Shown here piece after piece: positions 1 through 7,009 of a DNA stretch of 10,991 nt; position 1 is the first letter of the stretch; each line of letters starts with the position of its first letter. Location: NCBI GenBank assembly GCA_002372175.1, contig DFIS01000083.1, positions 1-10,991 of the forward strand. Direction: 5' to 3'. The DNA is from Solobacterium sp. UBA3691. GTDB lineage: Bacteria > Bacillota_I > Bacilli_A > Erysipelotrichales > Erysipelotrichaceae. Made by a program: the position numbers and the translations under genes. The notes under the pieces are model-generated. The model was not told the DNA's origin, ran no database searches, and saw only the letters and a program-made list of their open reading frames with translations.

Positions 1-11
1 AACTGAAACAT
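1..11 (-). CDS. start of a gene that runs off the left edge (partial, unidentified)
   Basis: Only the ATG and the next codons (Met-Phe-Gln...) lie inside the window. The start is believable because the minus strand carries AAGGAG (bases 25 to 20) about 8 nt before the ATG, a near-ideal ribosome binding site. It lies 47 bp downstream of the small ORF at 59-193 on the same strand, so the two could be co-transcribed. Nothing can be said about the product. Confidence 0.55.
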
Positions 12-58
12 CGTACTTTCTCCTTCTCAGTAACCAAATCAGTGACAAATGAATTATA

Positions 59-193
59 TCAGTATTCCTCCCATGGTCCTACCCACTCACAGCTTTCTGT
101 TGTGCTGCCGTTAGCATAATGATGAATAATGCATGTTGTAGTGCCGCCATTCTCTTCATATACCTTCGTTTCTTCGTATTCCTGTCGGGTCAT
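59..193 (-). CDS. possible 44-residue small protein, function unknown
   Basis: An open frame runs from ATG (193-191) to TGA (61-59), encoding 44 residues beginning MTRQEYEETK and ending CEWVGPWEEY. It is acidic, has two Cys (residues 21 and 35), two Trp and a His-His pair, and has no membrane segment. An in-frame TAA sits 15 nt before the ATG, so it is not the tail of a longer frame. No good Shine-Dalgarno sequence precedes the ATG, which weakens the case. The aromatic-rich C-terminus and lack of low complexity look protein-like rather than random. It precedes the gene starting at 11 and may be its leader or partner. I do not recognise the family. Confidence 0.35.
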   Translation of the reverse strand: MTRQEYEETKVYEENGGTTTCIIHHYANGSTTESCEWVGPWEEY

Positions 194-320
194 TTTTGGG
201 TCAAATTATAAATAATGGAGGAGCCGAATAGAGATAGATATACCTTTATAAAGCTTCTTAAGGCAGTATAAGAATCCCAAAAGTATATATTAGTACTATA
301 TAAGAGTACTTATCCGACGG
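194..320. other. AT-rich intergenic region
   Basis: No credible gene is seen here. An 18-codon plus-strand frame from 215 has no ribosome binding site. AGTACT occurs twice (292-297 and 305-310); as each copy is its own reverse complement, the pair could form a hairpin or a spaced operator. The region would have to hold the promoter of the minus-strand genes at 193 and 11, but no convincing -35/-10 pair was found. Confidence 0.4.
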
Positions 321-337
321 TCTGCCAAGCGGCACCA
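321..337 (+). repeat. 17-bp direct repeat, left copy
   Basis: The sequence TCTGCCAAGCGGCACCA is identical to 7010-7026. It contains a small inverted repeat (TGCC-AAGC-GGCA). As in the other copy, a hairpin with a T-run begins about 10 bp further on, and weaker similarity (CTTA.CGAC) precedes it. The two copies lie just outside the two ends of the sigma-factor/surface-protein module. It could be the 3' part of a small RNA, a dispersed intergenic repeat, or a scar of insertion; the sequence alone does not decide. Confidence 0.7.
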
Positions 338-346
338 TGAAGTCTG

Positions 347-372
347 AAATCCGCATAGCTATGCGGATTTTT
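347..372 (+). terminator. perfect 12-bp hairpin with T-run
   Basis: Bases 347-358 are exactly complementary to 359-370, and the plus strand continues into TTTTT, the form of a rho-independent terminator reading rightward. As a perfect palindrome it could also act weakly on leftward transcripts, but the minus-strand T-run is poor. No rightward gene precedes it, so it either ends an unannotated small transcript containing the repeat at 321-337 or backs up the surface-protein terminator at 399-453. Confidence 0.65.
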
Positions 373-398
373 CAATGGACAATTTATGACGATTGCAG

Positions 399-453
399 AA
401 GAAAAGAACATGCCCGGCACACCGCATATCAGTGCACAGCGGACATGTTCTTT
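399..453 (-). terminator. long-stem terminator of the surface-protein gene
   Basis: On the minus strand, immediately after the stop codon at 459, bases 453-444 (AAAGAACATG) pair fully with 412-403. The stem extends inward through a G-U pair and CCG/CGG to about 14 bp, followed by a U-rich tail (CTTTTCTTCT). It fits a rho-independent terminator for the two-gene unit 4471-459. Confidence 0.8.
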
Positions 454-458
454 GTGAA

Positions 459-3400
459 TTACTCTGTGAATTCTTTGCGGTATGCCATCAGTCCCGCAAG
501 ACTGATCAGAGACAGCAACAGCAGAGTGAACCACAGCCCAGGATTACTCGAATCACCTGTATTCGGAACGTAGATCACTTTGGATGTACCTGGATCTTCC
601 GGTTTAGCAGGAGTTGCCGGACTGGAAAGCTCCGTGTCAGATTTTGGTTTCGGTTTGATCGTCAGAGCTGTCTCAGCACTGCCATCCATAAAGTTGATCT
701 TTACAGAATGCCTTCCATTGGACAATGTGTTCAGATAAGAAGGTTTCAGCGTGACATTCAGGCTGCCTGCAGCTGCGGTATAGTTTGAAGCCGAAATGAC
801 TGTACCATCTACTTCAATACTCTCAAACAGTGAGAATGTCTTATCGTCTTTGTAGTTTCGGTTGATCGTGTAATCAATACCTGCGGAAGAGCCTTTTGTC
901 CAACTGACGTCTGCACCTGCAGAGAACGTATATTCAGCCTTGATGATTGTCAGTGTACCAGCCTCATAAATGACATCATATTTATCAGATGCAGGATCTC
1001 CGTTGATTGTAGCTCCGGAAGGTATAAGGTTATACGTTCCGACATCTAGTCCCTGACCATCAAGGATAATGCTGGTCAGCTTATCTCCGTCTTTCAGACC
1101 ATCAACCTCGACTTTTTCTGCGATCTCAGCAGGATCCCCGTAAACCGTATCTCCTTCACCCTGGGTCTGGCCATTATAAGTGTATTTCTGGTCTCTGGCT
1201 GTAATGGTGAGAACAGGTTTAACGGCAGGTATAGGGTTAACAATGACAAGAACATTTTTGACAGCAGGTATATGGTTGCCATCTCCGTTGTAGCGGGCAG
1301 TGATTGCATGAGTACCCGCCGGAAGAGCGTTTCCGTTTTCTTTGCTCAGTTCGAGACATTCCCCAACCGGCAGTTCTCCAAGCAATTCACCATCTGTGGA
1401 TGTTCCCAGGTAATACTTAACAGTACCGGTGGCATCATTCGGAAGGGTTGGGATAATTGTGACAGTATCGCCTTCTGTCACTTCGGCAGGATCCGCCTTG
1501 ATAGTGAAATTGGTACCAAATGGATAGACTGTAAAGGCAGTTATGGCATAGGCAGGATTGTAATCACTATCGCCGTCCCGTTTGACCTCTGCCTGATATG
1601 TGCCTGCATCCATTCTTCCTCTATTAAAGCTTCCAAGACCACCCCTGACAGTCACGCTGCCAACTTCAGTATTATCAACTTTCAGGATATACTCTCCATC
1701 CCTGCTAGCGCTTACAATGCACACGATTTCATCACCATAAACAGCATCTGGAACGGTAATCTCAAGTTCAATATCCAGTTTTTCTGAAGGATCAGCTGCA
1801 GCTTCAAAGGTATAAGTAAAGGTCGTTGCTTCGGTAATGGAAGTGCTTGCAGGATCAACGTCCCATGCACCTTCTGTAAAGCCTTCTCCGGCGATCATAC
1901 CGGTAGGTACTTCGGAAGGCTTGAACCCGCTCAACACGTACTCTGTCTTGTTTTCTGTAGTGCCGTCAGACCATGTGCCGTTCACCACTTTATAGGTCAC
2001 TTGCTTAAAGGTAATGACCACGTCCAGCTTTGTAAAGTGTGGCTTAATGACAACATCGTTTCCATTGGTAACAAACGTGGTTTCAGCGGCTGAGGGGTTA
2101 TTGAGTTCAACGCCTCCCGAAATCACCTCCCAGCGATCGAAAACATATCCGCCCTTCGGCGTCGCAGTAAGATTGATCGTCTGCCCGGCATCCGCATACG
2201 GACGGTCTGCTGTTGCTGTGCCGCCCTCCGATTCCTGCACCGTTATAGTCGGGATCTTTTCATAGCAAGCGATCACGAATCTGGTCTTCCAGGCAGTAAA
2301 CGAATACGTGCTGTCATAAACAAATCCATGGGATCCATTCCACGCCTTGAACCTGTAGCCCTCCGGGGTAGAAGCCGTTACGGTTACCGTATCTCCTACT
2401 CTGTACACTCCACCGCCTGAAGTATAAGCTTCAAATCCAGGCGGATCGGTTTCAACGATGATCTCAACGGCTGCGGCGTATGTCGCCATGACTGTAACAT
2501 CAGGACCGGGCATCTCAAAGGTGGTTACACTGGCATTGGCGTCCGCAAACTGAACCGAGGGCGAGTCTGCCGTCCACTTGTCAAACACCCGAAAAGTGAA
2601 TTCATCTCCCGCAGGCGGATCATCTGCGGTGACCGTAATGATATCGCCTTCTACAGCAGTATATTTATCTGCTTTACCATTAATTACCATTATCTTGCCG
2701 GGAGGTCTTATCGCAAATACAGCATAGTATCTTGTATACTTCATGTCCCATGTGACCTGAAATCTCCAGGGGTTATTCGTGCTTACGACATCACCGGTCG
2801 GACCGTTTTCGTCTCCCAGCTTCCAGCCGACGAAATAGTAGCCTTTATCTGGCACAGCCGTCAGGGTTGCATATGAACCCTGTGCGTAGCTGGCATTGAC
2901 ACCGTCCCAAGTCACATGTCCGCCGGTGGTGGCATAAGGAAATATCTGTATAGATTCGTTGTAAACCCATCTGCCCATCACGATCACATCGCTTTCGGGC
3001 ATCACAAAGGTTCCGCTGCCAACGTCGAGTATGTTGTCAGTGGCGGTATTGGTGTAACCTCTGGGTACAACTGTATACCATTCCCATGTGTAGATAACGT
3101 AGCCTTCTCCGAACGGCTTTTCCACAGCATGCGGCCCACTGATGATGGAGGGCAGAGAAACAACTTCACCTGCAACTGCCGTGGTGTTTGAGGGCCAGTT
3201 TCCTGTCATGTAATCGCCATCGGGAGGATAACCAACAAACCAGTCAGAGAGATCTACATATTCTATGCTGTATGTACCAACGCTCTTGACAGAAGCTCCG
3301 CGCATCACCTTAGGCATATCTTCATACCACCCCGCATAGAGTGTGATGTTTTCAGTAACTTTATCTTCTGAGAAATCCCACAATTCTTCTGCAGCAGCTT

Positions 3401-4136
3401 CCTTGTACCAGCCGGTAAATGTATAACCATCCTCTGAAAGTGCATCCGGTTCACTGATGGTGGCATCCTGTTCTGCAATGACATCTTCCGGTGCGGTACC
3501 ATGTCCGTTCGTGTCAAAGGTTACAGTAAAAGTAACTGCTTCTGTCAGCTCTGTCATTTCTTCTTCAGAAGACTCATCCATCACTTCTGCTGTTTCCTCT
3601 GCAGTCAAACCTTCATCTGAATCGGTCAACTCTTCTGCCACAGGATCAACATCCGGCTCATCCGTTGTCACAGTTACCGGATCTTCCTTCACTACGGTGT
3701 CAGACTCAGTGGTTGGTTCTGTCACATTCTCCACAGTTGGCTCTGCAGGTGTTTCCGTGACAGGTTCAGCAATTGGCTCTGTCACTATCTCTGCAGCTGG
3801 TTCAACCGTCGGTTCTGCGACAGGCTCAACAGCCGGAGCAACTGGTTCAATATACGGAACATCATTTACAATTTGTTCTTCCGGCGCTGAATAATCACCG
3901 GTATCATTACTTACCTCGTAAGAATTACCGGTATCTTCAGGAACGGTTCCTTCTGAATTTGTTTCATCGACCGTGACCGGTGTATCATTCGTGATCGTCT
4001 CAGTGATTTCCGACTCATTTGCCTCATCAGTTCCTTCTGCGTGCAGTGTTAGCATATTGATGGGCATCAGCGCTAAGGTCAATACCAAAGCCATCAACAG
4101 ACTGAATATCCGTTTCATAAATCGGGTTTTATTCAT
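459..4136 (-). CDS. large cell-wall-anchored surface protein with InlB-type and Ig-like repeats (1225 aa)
   Basis: This is a secreted, probably sortase-anchored surface protein. Residues 1-34 form a signal peptide (basic start, hydrophobic core, ending LHA-EG). Residues 35-200 are acidic and Pro/Glu/Thr/Val rich, with repeated EP(V/T/I)(A/T/V)E units at about 97-145. Residues 201-272 match a Listeria-Bacteroides (InlB B-type) repeat: VTFTVTFDTNGHGT, GYTFTGWYKE, ITLYAGW. Residues 285-705 hold several divergent InlB-like repeats with GYxFxxW cores (near 432, 593 and 663). Residues 790-966 look like two Ig-like repeats and 975-1066 like an MBG-type domain. The C-terminus has VPNTGD (1190-1195), a hydrophobic helix and a short tail with R and K: an LPXTG-like sorting signal with V in place of L. 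The start has AGGGAGGG upstream and overlaps the preceding gene by ATGA (4133-4136), so translation is probably coupled. The likely role is adhesion or envelope interaction; ligand unknown. Confidence 0.9.
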   Translation of the reverse strand: MNKTRFMKRIFSLLMALVLTLALMPINMLTLHAEGTDEANESEITETITNDTPVTVDETNSEGTVPEDTGNSYEVSNDTGDYSAPEEQIVNDVPYIEPVAPAVEPVAEPTVEPAAEIVTEPIAEPVTETPAEPTVENVTEPTTESDTVVKEDPVTVTTDEPDVDPVAEELTDSDEGLTAEETAEVMDESSEEEMTELTEAVTFTVTFDTNGHGTAPEDVIAEQDATISEPDALSEDGYTFTGWYKEAAAEELWDFSEDKVTENITLYAGWYEDMPKVMRGASVKSVGTYSIEYVDLSDWFVGYPPDGDYMTGNWPSNTTAVAGEVVSLPSIISGPHAVEKPFGEGYVIYTWEWYTVVPRGYTNTATDNILDVGSGTFVMPESDVIVMGRWVYNESIQIFPYATTGGHVTWDGVNASYAQGSYATLTAVPDKGYYFVGWKLGDENGPTGDVVSTNNPWRFQVTWDMKYTRYYAVFAIRPPGKIMVINGKADKYTAVEGDIITVTADDPPAGDEFTFRVFDKWTADSPSVQFADANASVTTFEMPGPDVTVMATYAAAVEIIVETDPPGFEAYTSGGGVYRVGDTVTVTASTPEGYRFKAWNGSHGFVYDSTYSFTAWKTRFVIACYEKIPTITVQESEGGTATADRPYADAGQTINLTATPKGGYVFDRWEVISGGVELNNPSAAETTFVTNGNDVVIKPHFTKLDVVITFKQVTYKVVNGTWSDGTTENKTEYVLSGFKPSEVPTGMIAGEGFTEGAWDVDPASTSITEATTFTYTFEAAADPSEKLDIELEITVPDAVYGDEIVCIVSASRDGEYILKVDNTEVGSVTVRGGLGSFNRGRMDAGTYQAEVKRDGDSDYNPAYAITAFTVYPFGTNFTIKADPAEVTEGDTVTIIPTLPNDATGTVKYYLGTSTDGELLGELPVGECLELSKENGNALPAGTHAITARYNGDGNHIPAVKNVLVIVNPIPAVKPVLTITARDQKYTYNGQTQGEGDTVYGDPAEIAEKVEVDGLKDGDKLTSIILDGQGLDVGTYNLIPSGATINGDPASDKYDVIYEAGTLTIIKAEYTFSAGADVSWTKGSSAGIDYTINRNYKDDKTFSLFESIEVDGTVISASNYTAAAGSLNVTLKPSYLNTLSNGRHSVKINFMDGSAETALTIKPKPKSDTELSSPATPAKPEDPGTSKVIYVPNTGDSSNPGLWFTLLLLSLISLAGLMAYRKEFTE

Positions 4137-4471
4137 GAAGATTCCCTCCCTTGCTGGTTATCTTTTCCATAAGTTTCTTTGCTTTTGTTCTTGTAGCGCA
4201 TGCACAGTACAGTAGTGATGACTGCTGCTGTAAAAGCAATGACGGCAACCAGGACATATCCTCCTGCCCCTTCAAACAGCAGTGAAGATCCGCTGTACAT
4301 ACCTTCTGGGCTGCCAAACTGCGCAGTTCCTTCTCCGAAGAGCAGAAACAGCAGGCATGCTGTGAGTCCGATATTGAGCGCACCGATAATGCTCGTCTTC
4401 CTTCGCTCCTGCATTCTGCGCATGGTTTTTATCCGTTTGTGCAGGGAAGAAACCCTTTCTTCTGCTGTCAT
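4133..4471 (-). CDS. small two-helix membrane protein, paralogue of the candidate anti-sigma (112 aa)
   Basis: The protein has a basic cytoplasmic head (residues 1-27, MTAEERVSSLHKRIKTMRR), a membrane segment at about 28-46, an outward loop at about 47-71 containing FGSPEG, a second segment at about 72-92, and a polar tail. It resembles the 107-residue protein at 5842-6165 in length, topology, the head motif (T.EERV..LH.R) and the loop motif GSPEG, so the two are probably paralogues. I chose the ATG at 4471 (GTG at 4474 is equally possible) because AAAGGAGGG lies just upstream; the longer frame from GTG 4507 lacks a binding site. Its TGA overlaps the surface-protein ATG by 4 bp. It could sense or partner the surface protein, or be a second regulator of the sigma factor. 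No named family is recognised. Confidence 0.8.
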   Translation of the reverse strand: MTAEERVSSLHKRIKTMRRMQERRKTSIIGALNIGLTACLLFLLFGEGTAQFGSPEGMYSGSSLLFEGAGGYVLVAVIAFTAAVITTVLCMRYKNKSKETYGKDNQQGRESS

Positions 4472-4530
4472 CACAGAGCATCCCTCCTTTCTGTACCAAG
4501 CCTTCACTTAATACGTGTATTGAAGCCACG

Positions 4531-4541
4531 GAAATCACTAA
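4531..4541 (-). promoter_or_regulatory. 11-bp motif upstream of the surface-protein unit, shared with the sigma operon
   Basis: The minus strand reads TTAGTGATTTC, which differs at one base from TTAGTGATATC upstream of the sigma gene (6747-6757). In both places CAAT follows 8-9 bp later, and AAC lies 1-3 bp before. The motif lies beyond the terminator at 4563-4589 and about 60 bp before the start codon, where a promoter for this unit must be. It is a candidate recognition element for the ECF sigma factor, seen only twice, so tentative. Confidence 0.35.
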
Positions 4542-4562
4542 CCTGTTTTGTGATTTTTTAAT

Positions 4563-4589
4563 AAAAAAAGCATCCCATTGAAGGGATGC
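4563..4589 (-). terminator. terminator of the sigma/PrsW operon
   Basis: The minus strand forms GCATCCC-TTCAAT-GGGATGC (4589-4570), followed directly by seven T. This is a textbook rho-independent terminator 17 bp past the stop of the PrsW-type gene. It separates the four-gene regulatory operon from the two-gene surface unit, although readthrough is possible. Confidence 0.9.
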
Positions 4590-4605
4590 GGTCTGGAAGT
4601 ATGAT

Positions 4606-5235
4606 TTAGATCAGGACAAATTTGTTTCGTAATAACAGCAGATACATTATTATCACTGTCACTGGTATCAGACTGCCAATCCAGAAAACGATACCGGTCT
4701 GATTGACAAAGACATTGAAAACCGCATGAAAAGTCACAACAAAACTTAATAGTGCAAACGTACCTGCAATTCTCAAGCGTATCCGATTCCAAAGATAAAG
4801 CTGACTGACAGCGATGATCATGCCGCATACAACATGCATAGCTCCTGTACCGAAGCCCCGGATCAACAGATGCAGCAGATCTGATGTGCCATAGGACGTC
4901 AGAAAACAAACATTTTCAAATGTAGCAAAGCCTACGGCCACAAGAAGAGCTCCTGCGATAACCGTGCTCCTTTTTGGTTCAAATACCAGTATGTAAAACA
5001 TCAACGGCAAGGACTTCATGATCTCCTCCACAGCCGGAGAAATCTCATGAGAAGCGGTGATCAGATCAACACCTGCCACACCGGCAAGAAATGTACTGAT
5101 ATACGCTGAAAGCAGGCAGGCTGTCATACCTGACAATACGAATGCAAGACTCCTGCGTCCATCTCCCCGAAGACACATAATAGCCAGTAAAAGCGGCGCA
5201 GCCAGACAGATATAGGAATTCTCGATATAATTCAT
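4606..5235 (-). CDS. PrsW-family intramembrane protease (209 aa)
   Basis: This is a polytopic membrane protein with the marks of the PrsW family, which belongs with the CAAX-type (CPBP) glutamic/metallo-type intramembrane proteases. It has an EExxK motif at residues 70-74 (SPAVEEIMKSLP), a second acidic motif GFATFEN at 102-108 (E107), a conserved His in GAMHVVCG (H134) and HAVFN at 170-174. In Bacillus subtilis PrsW makes the first cut in the anti-sigma RsiW, and in Clostridioides difficile PrsW activates CsfT through RsiT. Here the gene sits in the same operon as an ECF-type sigma factor and a small membrane protein with an outward loop, which strongly suggests the same job. The ATG overlaps the preceding stop (ATGA, 5232-5235). 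The ribosome site is weak (AGGCGGTG), consistent with translational coupling. The length is normal for the family. Confidence 0.85.
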   Translation of the reverse strand: MNYIENSYICLAAPLLLAIMCLRGDGRRSLAFVLSGMTACLLSAYISTFLAGVAGVDLITASHEISPAVEEIMKSLPLMFYILVFEPKRSTVIAGALLVAVGFATFENVCFLTSYGTSDLLHLLIRGFGTGAMHVVCGMIIAVSQLYLWNRIRLRIAGTFALLSFVVTFHAVFNVFVNQTGIVFWIGSLIPVTVIIMYLLLLRNKFVLI

Positions 5236-5849
5236 TCTGTCACCGCCTTTTTTATTGCCGGAAGCAAGAAAATGAAACTGAGAGTCAGAAGGAAGTCAAA
5301 CCAGTAATAAGGGTTGGAAAGTGTATCCGATGACCAGAAGCATGATGCCGTCCAAAGTCCGTATTCAAGCAAACAGAACAGCAGAATCATACCGGACAAA
5401 AACTGCTGGTTCCGGTATCGTCTTCTGTCGATCTTCCTTCCGAGGGCAGCAAACAAAAGAAGTCCCATCAGTGATGCATAAATAAGATTACTCAGAATCT
5501 CACCCCACTGCATAAAGAAGATAGCCATTCCTGCCGCAAAGATTGGACCCAGCCATGGGATAAGGTGCTTTATGCTTTCCTTATCTGGTGCGGATCTATG
5601 GTACAGCAAGAGATACAGAAAAATATAGGAGGCATACCAACTCAGATCAGATACGATGGAGATCTGCGGAGTCTTGCCGTAAAACAGTAAACAGACCAGC
5701 CAGTAAATGTCTCCCAACACCCAGCTGCCAAAGAAAAGAAACGCTAAAACCCATGTCTGGCTATGTTGTGTAATAGCCTTGTACAGGGCAATTGAAGCAC
5801 ATATCAGAAGGACGATGATCTGCAGAGAATTATCAAAACTTTCAATCAT
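5232..5849 (-). CDS. polytopic membrane protein of unknown function in the sigma operon (205 aa)
   Basis: The protein is mostly hydrophobic, with about six or seven predicted membrane segments (near residues 9-25, 33-57, 70-84, 97-115, 121-137, 150-170 and 183-200). It has a basic cytoplasmic loop at 138-147 (GRKIDRRRYR), and its segments are rich in Trp and Tyr. No catalytic motif was recognised. I chose ATG 5849 rather than the upstream ATG at 5903 because GGAGG lies 6 bp before it. It overlaps the end of the candidate anti-sigma gene by 8 bp and the PrsW gene by 4 bp, so the three are tightly coupled. A role as sensor or scaffold for PrsW or the anti-sigma is plausible from position only. 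Confidence 0.8.
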   Translation of the reverse strand: MIESFDNSLQIIVLLICASIALYKAITQHSQTWVLAFLFFGSWVLGDIYWLVCLLFYGKTPQISIVSDLSWYASYIFLYLLLYHRSAPDKESIKHLIPWLGPIFAAGMAIFFMQWGEILSNLIYASLMGLLLFAALGRKIDRRRYRNQQFLSGMILLFCLLEYGLWTASCFWSSDTLSNPYYWFDFLLTLSFIFLLPAIKKAVTE

Positions 5850-6165
5850 CTCGTTCCTCCATGCCTTTTCGCAGCCGGTAACAGAATATTGTAAATGATA
5901 CACCCAGGCAGAATGCCAACAGAGCGATTACGATATATCCCAGTACTTTGTGATCGGCAAAGATGCTTGCTGAGATACCTTCAGGACTTCCTGGTACGTT
6001 CTGGACAGGTACTCCGGCGATGACGATTCCAAGCACCACCATGATTGCAAGACAGGAAAGACCAGCGGCTGTACACTGCATAGCGTATCTATTACGTTTC
6101 TTCCTGCTTTGCATCATGCTCATACGCTCGTGCAGTTCTTTTACACGTTCTTCAGATGTCCGCAT
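5842..6165 (-). CDS. small two-helix membrane protein, candidate anti-sigma factor (107 aa)
   Basis: A charged N-terminal cytoplasmic stretch (residues 1-28, with TSEERVKELHERM and a basic RKKRNR) is followed by a membrane helix at about 31-52, an exposed loop of about 20 residues containing GSPEG, a second helix at about 74-96 and a short basic/acidic tail. It starts inside the sigma gene (14-bp overlap) behind a strong AAAAGGAGGG site, the usual place for an anti-sigma factor. With PrsW two genes downstream, the loop is a reasonable cleavage target. Against this, the cytoplasmic head is much shorter than a typical zinc-binding or RsiW-like anti-sigma domain, and there is no HxxxCxxC motif. 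A paralogue lies at 4133-4471. Confidence 0.75.
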   Translation of the reverse strand: MRTSEERVKELHERMSMMQSRKKRNRYAMQCTAAGLSCLAIMVVLGIVIAGVPVQNVPGSPEGISASIFADHKVLGYIVIALLAFCLGVSFTIFCYRLRKGMEERDD

Positions 6166-6709
6166 GCGTGATTCCCTCCTTTTCCAGTTCCAGCCGCAGC
6201 CTTGCTTTTCCGTTACTCAGCAAATTCTCTACCCGTTTTACCCTGCAGTTCAATACCATTGCGGCATCGGCATAACTCATGTTCATCATGTATACCAGCC
6301 ACAGAGCTTCACGGTACTGTGGGGCAATTCGGTTCAAGCATCGCTGTAGGGCGGCATTACGTTCGTTTTTACGAAAAGTCTCTTCCGGAGACTTGTCCTG
6401 AGCAGGAAGTATATCAAGCAGTTCTTCGTCAAGGCTGAATTCCTGCCGCTTGAATCTGATTCTCCACAGACGGTTTGCCATATTCCGTGCCATTTTGAAA
6501 AGATATGCCCGAAAACAGCCTTCTGCAATCCTTGGCTTATTGACGAGAATGACTGTAAAGCAATCGATCATCAAATCCTCAGCATCCTGCACATTATGAA
6601 GAAAAGCGTCCAGATAGGCTGTGAGGGCATCACCGTAGTGCAGCATCAGCTCGTCACCGGCTGCCTGATTACCATTCAGATATTCCTGATACAACAAATC
6701 ATCTGACAT
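6152..6709 (-). CDS. ECF-type RNA polymerase sigma factor (185 aa)
   Basis: This is a sigma-70 family protein with only regions 2 and 4, as in extracytoplasmic-function sigma factors. Region 2 spans about residues 20-88 and contains DAEDLMIDCFTVI (core binding) and FRAYLFKMARNMANRLWR (the -10 recognition helix and following segment). Region 4 spans about 122-174 and contains LNRIAPQYREALWLVYMMNM, then the helix-turn-helix SYADAAMVLNCRVKRVENLL. The start at ATG 6709 is chosen because GCAGGAG lies 8 bp upstream; an upstream in-frame ATG at 6754 has no binding site. It leads an operon with a small membrane protein, a polytopic membrane protein and a PrsW-type protease, and so probably responds to an envelope signal. 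The motif TTAGTGATATC in its leader and near the surface unit may be its target. Confidence 0.9.
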   Translation of the reverse strand: MSDDLLYQEYLNGNQAAGDELMLHYGDALTAYLDAFLHNVQDAEDLMIDCFTVILVNKPRIAEGCFRAYLFKMARNMANRLWRIRFKRQEFSLDEELLDILPAQDKSPEETFRKNERNAALQRCLNRIAPQYREALWLVYMMNMSYADAAMVLNCRVKRVENLLSNGKARLRLELEKEGITHADI

Positions 6710-7009
6710 GTGCTTTTCTCCTGCGGGTATATCATTGGTTATAGTCGATATCACTAAGGTTAAATTGCTAAATCATTGTAGAGAGCTAAGAACACAATAC
6801 GACTGTGATTACTGAAAAAGTCGTCTGATGAAGTTATAAAACTATTATACATGGCTTGATAAAGCAAATGATACCAGGGCACCGCTGAATAATTACCGGT
6901 TAGCAAATAGTTAGCATTTTTCAGTATCATGCAGGATGTTGAAAGATAAAAGCGCATGACTATGCCGAAAAATGGTGTGTCAGGAACGTGTCTATACCTC
7001 TTAACGACA
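6710..7009. other. leader/promoter region of the sigma operon
   Basis: About 300 bp without a credible gene. An 85-codon minus-strand frame (7017-6760) begins at TTG with no ribosome site and runs through the repeat. A TATAAT occurs on the minus strand at 6849-6844, with only a weak -35 upstream, and would give a leader of roughly 130 nt. The 11-bp motif at 6747-6757 offers a second, sigma-dependent promoter close to the gene. Confidence 0.45.
6747..6757 (-). promoter_or_regulatory. 11-bp motif upstream of the sigma gene, shared with the surface-protein unit
   Basis: The minus strand reads TTAGTGATATC, 37 bp before the sigma start codon, with CAAT following 9 bp later. It is 10/11 identical to the motif at 4531-4541. 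ECF sigma factors commonly transcribe their own operon, so a shared promoter element at both places is expected, but the spacing and sequence do not match the classic TGAAAC/CGTA form. An operator for another regulator is the alternative. Confidence 0.35.

Noticed and set aside
321..337. tRNA gene or tRNA-derived attachment site suggested by GCCAAGCGG, which resembles a D-arm, and by the CACCA end
   Set aside because: No acceptor, anticodon or T-arm can be built around either copy; only the short D-arm-like similarity is present.
3457..3894. 145-codon Ser/Val/Thr-rich plus-strand frame
   Set aside because: It is the antisense shadow of the low-complexity Pro/Glu/Thr region of the surface protein, with composition explained by that repeat.
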